A stretch of 64,000 bases of DNA from positions 158,797,850 to 158,861,849 of the forward strand of contig OX465283.1 of NCBI GenBank assembly GCA_949987705.1, given 5' to 3'. The DNA comes from Thereva unica (lineage: Eukaryota; Arthropoda; Insecta; Diptera; Therevidae). The notes beneath the pieces are model-generated. The model saw only the letters and a program-made list of their open reading frames with translations. It ran no database searches and was not told the origin of the DNA. Numbering within the stretch: position 1 is the first letter of the stretch; each line of letters starts with the position of its first letter. The position numbers and the translations under genes are program-made. Below are positions 1 to 9,491 of this stretch, piece by piece.

Positions 1-1125
1 TGCTCCATGAAGGGCTTTCCCTAAACAAATACGCGCTTTGAGCGCACTAGCCCAAACTTCGCCTAATACTACTTTGAGTCTTACAAACTCAAAAAACTTA
101 CGTTTTGTTATTCTCATTCATGCTTTCCTCTAGAAATAATAAATACAAAATAACTAACAATAAAATTTAAAACAACAATAACAAAATGGGTTTTATGATG
201 TGGATTTATTTTCACACGCATATAAGTTTAAAAATCCTTACAAAAACAACATGATTAAATTTTTCGTTCATTTTGTAAATTAGTACTAATCCAATATATT
301 ATATATTTTTTACGAGTTCACTTTTTACAAAAATATATCTGTTTTGTGTTAGTTAATTGGTGGATTTTAATTGAAGCCTGTTTAATGGTATTTTCCTTCA
401 TATTTATCCCTCCAAAAATTGACAATAAATGTACCAAAATAGTAGAAACGCTGCCAGCTGCTTTGAACATTTTTTTTTTGCCACAAATACAAATTAATAA
501 AAACTAAATTATATTTCCAAATTCTTATTAATATTTTGTGCTATTTTAAAAAAAACGAGTTTAAAGTACACAAATTCTTCTTTTTTTAAAAGAGAAATTA
601 AAGTTATATTAACTGGTACAGGATATAATAGAATCAACGAATATTATACTAAAGTTGATTTTCTTTGTTTTATTATTATTATTAAATTATTAAAAACAAA
701 ATAATTATTATTTATATATGATTTATGCTCATTTTTAAATGCATAAGCTTTTTAATTTATTTGATTTGAGGAGATTTATATTCATAACATATTTTTAAAG
801 TTGCCTATACTCATGATATAGTTGCCAGTTTAACGTATATGTAATTCAGGATATATTATTAACAAACGTTATTTAAAGTAAAATATAAGTAATATTCAAG
901 TTTTAGTAATATTACAATTTGTGACTAAGAAGAATGCTGTTGCTAATATATTTGAAATGATCGTTCAGTTTCACGTAAGTAATTTCAATCAACTAAGTAA
1001 TAAAATGGGGATTTTGAAATTGAAAAGTAACCTGCATTTTTAAGAGTTATTTTTAAGGAATTCAGAAAGTTTAGTGATGTCTCCACAATTACATTGATAA
1101 AGTGAAGTAGTAAAAATAAAATTCT
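1..1125. other. AT-rich stretch without recognisable gene
   Basis: Long A and T runs and stop codons in all frames. I see no exon, RNA gene or inverted repeat of note before the MITE that starts at 1126. Confidence 0.6.
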
Positions 1126-1510
1126 GGGGCCGGTTCACGTAACTCGACAACGAAAATTTATTTTCGTTTCGCGTTCACGTAGCTCGAAAAAATTGCAAAT
1201 TTTCGTTTGTTGACTCGAAAGCTCTTATGTTATCGAACACTTGTATTTATTAAGATTAATTTTCCAATTTAAAAGTAGACTTTTATAAGTTATTACATAT
1301 GTAAATTATTTTTAAAAATTTAATTAAGTTGATGCCAACAAATTGTATAATTTTACAGCGGCTTTTGTAAAGAAAATCGTGTTTTAGTAATGTGGTTTCC
1401 TTAAATTTTCTTTCGAATTACGTGAACGCTCAATTTTTTCGAGACAAATTTTTTCGTATTCAAATTCGTTTCGAACGATTGTCGTCGTTCGACCTACGTG
1501 AACCGGCCCC
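1126..1510. repeat. MITE with long terminal inverted repeats
   Basis: The left end GGGGCCGGTTCACGTAACTC is matched in reverse complement by the right end (ACGTGAACCGGCCCC at 1496-1510). Pairing continues inward with mismatches through a run rich in TTCG and GAAAA. The 385-bp unit has no transposase. I could not identify a clear target duplication, so the superfamily is open. A short open frame at 1392-1679 crosses its end and is not a gene. Confidence 0.75.
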
Positions 1511-1577
1511 TGCTTTGGTTCGAATGAATCCCCTCGAAGCATTGTTTGGGTTTTCGTGTACTTCGTTTATACTATAC

Positions 1578-3083
1578 ACCAGTAGTACAGGAAAAATAGT
1601 AAAAATAGCGGAAATGATTGGGTACAGGCTGAAAATTGGCACGGAGCTTCCTTTTAGGGTTCTTAATAAGGGATTATAAAGTCTACCGATTTTCTACCCC
1701 GGGAACCTTTCTTTCTAGGGGGTTTTAGGGTCAAAATATCTGTTTTTTGCAAATGCATCTGAAACCGTAAGTCCTATCATAAAAAAATGTTCACAAAGTT
1801 TGTAGCTCATACGATTTTCTACAAAAAATGTTATTATACATTTTCCCGTACGTATTGCCATTCATGAGATATCACCGTTTTAAAGATTTAAAATATTCAT
1901 ATGAACTCATTCACGACTTGTATAGGTTTTCCTACGTTCAAGTTGGACTACTTTTCTAATTTTTTCAGGGGTCATTCCTGGATGTATTTGGAGGAAAAAT
2001 GTGTTATAGATAGAGGGCTAACCACTAAGATACAGGGTGTTCACGAAAAAACAATGTCTTTTTTTGTCATTTATTTAGAGTTGAATAACTCCTAGACCAA
2101 TTATCGTAAACCAATATACTTAGACTCATCTTTTAGGTCAAAGTGTATTCTTTTATTTAATATAAAGATCAGGAACTTGAGTTGCTCCGTTTAGAAGATA
2201 TGTAGGTTCAAAGCATGAGCGAAATGTTTAAAAGCCTAATGATATTTTTTATTCAATTTAAAGAATATTTTCTGTTTTTTTTTACCAAATGGTCCAAATT
2301 GGAACAATAATACAAAATTACATATAAATTATGTCAGATAGTAGACAAAACATGATCAACAATGTTTGCTGTGACTATTAAGGTCGATTGTACTTTAAAT
2401 TGAATAAAAAAATATCATTAGGCTTTTAAACATTTCGTTCATGCTTTGAACCTACATATCTTCTAAACGGAGCAACTCAAGTTCCTGATCTTTATATCAA
2501 ATAAAAGAATACACTTTGACCTAAAAGATGAGTCTAAGTATATTGGTTTACGATAATTGGTCTAGGAGTTATTCAACTCTAAATAAATGACAAAAAAAGA
2601 CATTGTTTTTTCGTGAACACCCTGTATCTTAGTGGTTAGCCCTCTATCTAGAACACATTTTTCCTCCAAATACATCCAGGAATGACCCCTGAAAAAATTA
2701 GAAAAGTAGTCCAACTTGAACGTAGGAAAACCTATACAAGTCGTGAATGAGTTCATATGAATATTTTAAATCTAAAACGGTGATATCTCATGAATGGCAA
2801 TACGTACGGGAAAATGTATAATAACATTTTTTGTAGAAAATCGTATGAGCTACAAACTTTGTGAACATTTTTTTATGATAGGACTTACGGTTTCAGATGC
2901 ATTTGCAAAAAACAGATATTTTGACCCTAAAACCCCCTAAAAAGAAAGGTTCCCGGGGTAGAAAATCGGTAGACTTTATAATCCCTTATTAAGAACCCTA
3001 AAAGGAAGCTCTGTGCCAATTTTCAGCCTGTACCCGACCATTTCCGCTATTACGCTTTTTTCGGCTTAATTTGACTGTACTAC
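1578..3083. repeat. 1.5-kb foldback element with nearly identical arms of about 670 bp
   Basis: The left arm (about 1578-2262) and right arm (about 2394-3083) are reverse complements around a spacer of about 130 bp. Open frames at 1901-2095 (+) and 2562-2756 (-) are mirror images differing by one residue (Ile versus Leu), which shows how alike the arms are. The outer ends pair over a CTGTACTAC motif. The same family occurs at 58007-58846, sharing the CATTTTCCCGTACG and ATTCATGAGATATC blocks. There is no transposase. If transcribed through, it would fold into a very long hairpin RNA. Confidence 0.85.
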
Positions 3084-3163
3084 AGCTGTATAACTATTGT
3101 CTATTGAAATGCATATTAATTGATAAATACATAAGTGTAACGTATTTTATTGTAAAACACGAT

Positions 3164-3422
3164 GGAGTGTTATGCCTCCTGAAACGAGTTGAATTTCATT
3201 AACAAATCGATGACATGCGCTTTGGTGGAGCGGAGAAGGGCTAAGGAAGGCCATAACAGGAGGAATCAGGAATGTAAAGAGAGAAGAAGAAAGAAATAAC
3301 GTTAATAACTTATGTAGGTGGGAAAGTGGAAAAGACGAAGGACCGTGGGGCTTCCGAGATTCGAACCCCAGACCCCTGCGATGGTAGCCAGACGCCTTAC
3401 TCCCTAGACTACCAAGGCCCCT
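3164..3422 (-). repeat. tRNA-derived SINE, copy 1, 3'-truncated
   Basis: On the minus strand the element begins at 3422 with a tRNA-like head. It carries an A box like TAGTCTAGGGAG and a B box GGGTTCGAATC, then the body shared with the full copy at 49677-50168. The copy stops near the GGAGGCATAACACTCC block and lacks the 3' hairpin and A tail. Confidence 0.8.
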
Positions 3423-3635
3423 GGTTTCAATTTAAGCCTAGTATCATAGTGCGGAATTCCGATTTAAAGACAATCCATATAACCAGCCTAAATTCCGCTT
3501 AGCTGGGAGAGTTATGTAGGCAATGTAGACCTAAACTGATATAACGGTTACTGTTTGGACAATTCCACAATTTGAAAATGCGTGCAAAATAAAATTATTG
3601 CAATGTACAATACTTTATCGTGCTTCTGCGGCATT

Positions 3636-4490
3636 ATTATCCCGTTTATGACTAGGTTCACTCAGGCTCAACTCAGGTTCAATCCAGTCATAAATGGGGG
3701 TCGAATTGAAACTGAGTCCACTCAACCCAATTCAGCTCTCCTATACTACGTTTATAAGCGGAGTTTCCCTCCGGATGGAAGTTTCGATCCGGAGTGAAAC
3801 ACCGCTTATAAACCGGGAGTGAAAATCCAGAACTTGGATTTTCGCTCCCGAAGAAAAAGCTGGAGTGAAACGTCGATCCCGGTTTATGTTGTGCTTATAA
3901 ACGCTGACTGGGAGTGAGAATTTTTTCCGAAGGGGAAAAACTTTGTAAAGAAGAAGCTGGGTGTTTTATTTTGCTGCAATAGTTTTTTTTCTTTGTTTAT
4001 TGATATTTTTAAATAAATTAAATTAAACATTGGGTTTATATTTGTCTTTGCCATGATTTTGAATTTGAGCTTGGAGCTGTCATCTCAAACCAGAAAGTAT
4101 TTTGGATTTACACTCCCATTGCTTATAAACGCATCGGGAGTTTTACTTTGGATTGAAGATCCAGGAGTGAAACTCCGCTTATAAACGTAGTACTAGCTGG
4201 GTCAAGTTTATATTTTGCTTCATATATGGGTTGAGATTAATTTAGGCGGCAGTGAAATTTGTTTTGTTTGTTTACCATCCGTGAAGTCCAATTGGGCGTT
4301 AGTTTTGTGTTCGGTATTATTTCGTTTTGAATTTTTACGTTTCTATAAATGAGAATTTCACACAAAAATTTGGGGTTATGTCTAGATTTCAGTTCAACTT
4401 TATTTCAACCCAAAATGAACTCAACTCGACATTATATACGGTGGTTGAAATTTCAACTCAACGGGGTATACAACATTAAAAAAAGTTGAG
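3636..4490. repeat. Dispersed repeat rich in CAACTC/GAGTTG, copy 1, interrupted by a MITE
   Basis: The flanks of the MITE at 3744-4192 match the uninterrupted copy at 22165-22560. Shared blocks include ACTAGGTTCA, TTTGTTTTGTTTGTTT, ATCCGTGAAGT, TTTCAACCCAAAATGA and CTCAACTCGACATTATATA. No coding capacity is seen. Confidence 0.75.
3744..4192. repeat. 449-bp MITE with CTA target duplication
   Basis: The terminal repeats begin TACTACGTTTATAAGCGGAG and match each other at 26 of the first 28 positions. CTA flanks both sides (3741-3743 and 4193-4195). The interior repeats the GCTTATAAAC motif several more times. A 3-bp target duplication is the size seen with PIF/Harbinger elements, although their usual target is TWA. 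No transposase is present. Confidence 0.85.
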
Positions 4491-5414
4491 AAAATTGCCT
4501 GAACATCGGGTAAATTCATATTTGGAAAAAAGATTGAAAGGGCGTTTTTTCAAAGATGTACAATGTTCTATATATCCTCGTACTTAAAAATTTGACTAAC
4601 TAAAGTATTAAAGTAAAACGAATCAAGAGAAGATTTTGCATTACAAAGTTTATTAACGGGTTTGAATTAGAATAATAGTCTATATTGGAGAAATGTAAGG
4701 CAACCCTAGCAGATAGGATATGTCCAAATAATACAGACATAGTCGAAGGAAAATGAATAAGACTAAAGACTATACTGAGAGATATCAGGATGGAAATTGT
4801 AGTTTACAAAAGTACAGCCAGAGCCAGTGAATGGTGCGACGAGGAATGCAAAGCAACTATAGAGGCCAGAAAAAAATAGAAAAATATACATAGAGCGACC
4901 GAAGACTGTCGCAAACTAACGATTAATATAATCAAAGCCAGGCTGGAACCTTATACAGAAGTCGCTATGTGTGAATACCTAGCTGGATGCAGAAGAAATG
5001 AGACAACAATGGAGCAAATTTTTTCAATAAATCAGGTCCTATGAAAATGCTGGGAATACAACATAGATGTGTATAAACTTTTTATCGATTTAAAACAAGC
5101 ATACGATAGCATCTACAGGAATAAATGTATGCTGGATAATGCTGGACCTAAACATCCCCCTAAAGATAGTTAAGTTAATGAAAACGACAATGGAAAATAC
5201 AATGTGTACAATCAGAATACAAGGAGAATTGATGGAGTCCTTCGCAGTTAAGCAAGGCTTAAAGCAGAGCGATGGTTTGCCACCCATGCTATTTAATCTT
5301 TGTCTAGGAGTAATTCACAAAGTAAACATTGATGCGAACGCAACCCTGCTTAACAAATCAAAATATTGGCAAGATATGCCGATGACATAAACTACCTTGC
5401 CAGACCACTATCAT

Positions 5415-5753
5415 ACCGGCCACCCACTAAAGTGGTGTGGCAGTGACGTGGCAGAGGTGTGGAGGTCTAATGGCAAGTGGAATAATGTATTCCAGTAAAA
5501 TCAAATGAAATAGCGCACATTGAAGTGGAGTGGCGATGGTGTGGCATTTGACAAGTGACGTGGCATCAATGGATTCCGTTAGAAATAAGATGATGTTGAA
5601 TCACTTACGCGATACGCTGCTTGCCATTTCGATGCGCTCTTAATAATTTTAATACCACTCTGCCACCATTCATTTGCCGCACCATTCTGCTTCCACATGG
5701 GAGGACAAAACCACACCACTACCACACCAATTAGTGGGCGCCCGGCCTTAGAG
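5415..5753. repeat. MITE inserted in the LINE after its YADD motif
   Basis: The left end CCGGCCACCCACTAAAGTGG pairs with the right end CCAATTAGTGGGCGCCCGGCC, allowing a small indel. Repeated GTGGTGTGGCA motifs fill both subterminal zones. LINE coding sequence stops just before it and resumes just after it. Confidence 0.7.
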
Positions 5754-5962
5754 AGATATTCACGGTGTTAGAAGGTGGAGATAAAAATATAGGGCTGGAA
5801 AGAAAGCAGACAAGAGCAAGATTTTAAATCAGTCGAGGGTGGAAAGAAGAAGCACAAACTACAACACCACCTAGGGGGATATGACTTCGAAAGTGTAAAT
5901 CAATTCAACTACCTGAGGTTAACAGTCAGCGAAGACAACGATGAGGCGATTAGCCCTAACTA

Positions 5963-6370
5963 CTATAGTCTTAAGATGACTATGGCTATAAAGCTTATAA
6001 TTCATTAAGCTTTGGCAGAAAGTTAGCCAGAATTTGACGAGCAATCTTATGTCGTCTTAAGACTATAGGCCTACCCTAAATGAAAAGTAACGCGGAAGTG
6101 AAGTAGAAGTGAAGTAGGCATAATTTTTCTCAAAATTTAAATGTAAACCAAAATAAAAAGCGCATAATAAGTGTAGCAAGTAAACACCCTTACTTTCTTA
6201 ACTTTTGTTTACTTCTTGTGCGGTTCTTACCGCACGCTTACTTCTCTAAATGACTTTTCGAAATTTTTCGAAATTTAACTTCTACTTCACTTCTATTTAG
6301 GTCACTCTCATACATTCATATGCAATGGGACGTAACTTTACCTCACTTCACTTCCCATTTAGGGTAGGCC
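5963..6370. repeat. Composite MITE inserted in the LINE
   Basis: Two inverted-repeat pairs are visible. CTATAGTCTTAAGATGAC (5963-5980) pairs with GTCGTCTTAAGACTATAG (6051-6068). GGCCTACCCTAAATG (6067-6081) pairs with CATTTAGGGTAGGCC (6356-6370). The second pair carries GAAGTGAAGTAG-type subterminal repeats. It may be one element inside the other; LINE sequence resumes near 6390. Confidence 0.7.
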
Positions 6371-6454
6371 TTATTGTAGTTAGCTATAGACGTACAAAGA
6401 AAATAAACGCTGCAAACAAAACATACTTCTCACTACTGCTAGTAATGAAGAGTG

Positions 6455-6538
6455 AATTCAAAAACAACACTGCAGTATTCAGCTACAGACTTCTAACTGC
6501 TGAATTCTACAGTGTTGCGGCAGGGTTAAGTTTTTGAT
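6455..6538. repeat. Short inverted-repeat insertion, internally deleted MITE
   Basis: TCAAAAACAACACTGCAGTATTCAG-like sequence at the left pairs with CTGAATTCTACAGTGTTG and GTTTTTGA at the right. About 84 bp remain, interrupting LINE sequence that reads AANKTYFSLL before it and KIRIYKTIIR after it. Confidence 0.55.
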
Positions 6539-6860
6539 CTAGATCTAGAGGCATCAATAGAAAATCTAAAATAAGAATCTACAAAACGATCATACGTACA
6601 GTGTGGGCCGACCACTTCCAAAGAATGGATGAAGCGCTGGGCCGACCATGTCCAAAGAATGAATGACTCAAGTATACTAAAAATGCCCTGCATTTACTAC
6701 CAGAAGGCAAAATACCAGTTGGCAAACCACGGTCAAGGTGGGAAGCCAGAGTTAAGGCTGATGCAGCAAAACTCCTCAATACCAGGAACTGCAGGCAAGC
6801 TGATGGAGGCCAAGGTTTGAATTGGGCTGTAGAACCATTGAAGAAGAAGTTCTTATTAGT

Positions 6861-8350
6861 GTTGATTTGGATAAGTTGGAATTGGATTTAACAGTGCTCC
6901 TACTCAGTCTCGAACAAAAAAATCTCTTTCACTGTCGCGTTGCTGAATCCTTTATGAGACGACAGAATAACGCTGCTTGTGTTGCTGCTTAATCGTTATT
7001 GAAATAGAGAGGAAACCCATAATGGTGCAATCGTGCGTGAAACTATAATTCCAAACTCGGTCCTGTTAAAAATAAACCAAAATAAAACATATAAATAATA
7101 AATTATCAAGCTAGGCTTGAATTTTTTCAATGCTAAGTATTTGGCACACTGTGACTGTTTACTGATATTGAATGATAATGATTTGAGACGACGATATCAG
7201 ACATTAAGTCTGGCGCCCAATTGTACCGTCAACATCAACACAATAGAAAATGTGAAAATAAATTCAATGGAATTCTATGCACTCTAATTCAATGATAAAC
7301 ATGACGAATCATCTTCGTACAATCAAATTCAATTTAAAATATGCGGAACTGGAAATTTTTTTATAGTGATGTTGACGTTATCATTGGACGCCATATTTAA
7401 CCTTATTATTAGGGTTTACCCACCTGGAATGAATCGATTTAGAATACTTAAAATAACCTAAATTATTTTTATTATTGGCCATATAAGAAAATAGCTTAAA
7501 TGGTCGACAATATAAATGCAAAATTAATGGATATCACTTACAAGTTACTTTAAAATGTCTTGAAAAATTTATAACCAAAAAGTGGGCATAATCAAGTTAA
7601 AATGTGATGCATAATATATAGCTGTCCTCATAAGAAAGCTGCCTTAGTTTTAAATGCTGCACTAGGCAAACTTTTACCATTCCAACTATTATTGATACTT
7701 TAAAACAGTGATGTAAATAAAAAAAAAATATATGCAAGTTACTATTTGTGATTATATAAACTGAACGAGCACGTTATTAATTGGTATAATTTTTTGTTTA
7801 CATTATAATCTTAAAATTGTATAATACGTTACTTTACCAATTATTTATTATATGTAATGCATTTCAACTTTTTTTTTTCTAGCAGAAATTTTTATTTTCC
7901 ACTAAACCTTGAACTTAATGATATGCAACAAATTTTGAGGAAGCAATGATATAGTAGTATTGATAAAAGTATTTTTATACAAAAGTAAAAAACAAAATGT
8001 TTTTATGTAAATTAAAACAAAAATAAAAATGCATTTCCAGGTCTATAAGGAATAAATTTATAATGTTGTTTCTAGGCAGGGCTGTTTTTAAAATTGACTA
8101 GATAAACTTAAATTTACATGTTAGTATTTTCTTTATTTTTTTTTCTTTTTTTTTTTAAATAACTTTGGTATGTTATTATTAAATCCAATGAGATTTTGTT
8201 GATAAAAAACGAATATTTACTTTTGTTTTATTCAAGCAAAATTGAAGAAAAAGGTAAAACAATTGAATGTATTTGGGGGTGCCTTCATTTTTATTTAAAA
8301 TATAATTTGTTTTAAACAATGAGATTCTCTTTTTAAGTATTAATCGAAAA
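6861..8350. other. AT-rich intergenic stretch
   Basis: No exon, RNA gene or inverted repeat that I can support. It lies between the LINE remnant and the MITE downstream of the Mtl-like gene. Confidence 0.5.
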
Positions 8351-8352
8351 TA

Positions 8353-8812
8353 GTCTAAGCTCCCATGACAAAAAAGGTGCCCCACCCCATTAAAATGATT
8401 ATAACAAATGGTCTGTCGGACATTAATAAACAAAAATTGTTAGCCAGACAAGTTTTAATAGACCGAAAAGATCTTAAACTTTATTTAAAACAAAAATCAA
8501 GGAGGTGTTATGAAGTGCATTTTTATAAAAAAAAAAATTATAACATAAGGTCTGTCAAAAGCTAATTAACAAAAATTGTCAGACAGACAAATTTTTTCAA
8601 AAATGGTTCATTGTTTACCAATTTGTAGTAAATTTCAGACAGGTGTTTTGGAAAATAAAATCATTGTTTTTTAACACAATTCAAAAATTCATAAAAAATA
8701 GCAATTAACAAATTTTTACTAGTCTGGCGGGCGTTACATGTTTTTAAGCCAATCTCACTTTATTGTTTTGAGGTGTTCGATGGGGCACCTTTTTTGTCAT
8801 GGGAGCTTAGAC
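8353..8812. repeat. 460-bp MITE flanked by TA
   Basis: The ends GTCTAAGCTCCCATGACAAA and the reverse complement at 8781-8812 match over about 32 bp. TA lies on each side (8351-8352 and 8813-8814), as for Tc1/mariner-type insertions. The interior has repeated AACAAAAATTGT and CAGACAAAT motifs. Open frames inside are not genes. Confidence 0.85.
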
Positions 8813-8881
8813 TAAAAGAATTTAGGAATAATTATGGCTGAACAAACTCAGTCATTTGCATTAAACAGGTTATACAAAAAC

Positions 8882-8898
8882 GTGTGTGTGTGTGTTTA
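8882..8898. repeat. Short GT microsatellite
   Basis: A simple run of alternating G and T. Confidence 0.8.
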
Positions 8899-9491
8899 AT
8901 ACGTCCAGCTTTCAACATGCCTTCTGTAATCCTAAATCTCAGCTAATTTAAACAATTATTTATTTATTTATTTTGATTTTTTTATATGAATTTAGAACAA
9001 TTTTTTTTCTAAGCAGAACAATACTTAAAGCACCGATCAAATATGGGAGGATTAGAAGCACAATTAAACATTCCCAATTCCAAAATCTTATGTGTTAAAT
9101 AAGATTAACAAGTTTTTTTTAACTCTAAGCATTAAGCATTTATTTATTCAAACTTTATTCTAAAAAATTATTTATTACTAGCACGTTGAAAACCAGTCAT
9201 TATTTTTTTTGTTTTTGTTTTTTTTTGTTACCAAAAAATTAAATGAAATAATTATTATTCTTTTCGGTAAAAAATATTTTGAGATTCTTTTTTATATTTT
9301 TTTATTATTTGTTCCTTTTGTTCTTTTTGCTTAAGTTACTTTTCTCTATTGGTTTAAAAAATATTTTTATAAAAATTTCATAAAGTCTAAACTTTGTTTT
9401 TTTTTTTTGAGTATTTATAGGCCTAAAATGAAATGCGTGTAAATTGTATTTTGGGATATTTATATAATAAAATGGCGTACATTCAAAGTAT
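8899..9491 (-). other. Probable 3' untranslated and downstream region of the Mtl-like gene
   Basis: AT-rich sequence following the minus-strand stop codon at 9492-9494. Possible AATAAA signals on the minus strand correspond to TTTATT near 9301 and 9140. The true poly(A) site cannot be fixed from sequence alone. Confidence 0.45.

Larger units (their letters stand above)
4700..6860 (+). mobile_element. Degenerate non-LTR retrotransposon (LINE), broken by three small insertions
   Basis: Translation in shifting frames gives reverse-transcriptase blocks in order: FIDLKQAYDSI near 5078-5110, a GLKQSDGLPPMLFN block near 5256-5300, the catalytic YADD near 5373-5384, and an EEKTKYMV-like block with a FNYL motif near 5820-5930. 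A C-terminal block follows at 6610-6830 (VGKPRSRWEARVKADAAKLL), ending in GAAGAAGAAG. Stops and frame changes are frequent, so it is dead. Insertions lie at 5415-5753, 5963-6370 and 6455-6538. Near 6601-6660 a GGGCCGACCA...CCAAAGAATG segment of about 35 bp is duplicated in tandem. The clade was not assigned. Confidence 0.8.

Noticed and set aside
1901..2756. Two mirror-image 64-codon open frames as possible genes
   Set aside because: They are the same repeat sequence read on both arms of a foldback, with no motif and no splice context.
5418..5753. Host tandem repeat of GTGGTGTGGCA
   Set aside because: The repeats are the subterminal parts of an inverted-repeat element inserted in a LINE.
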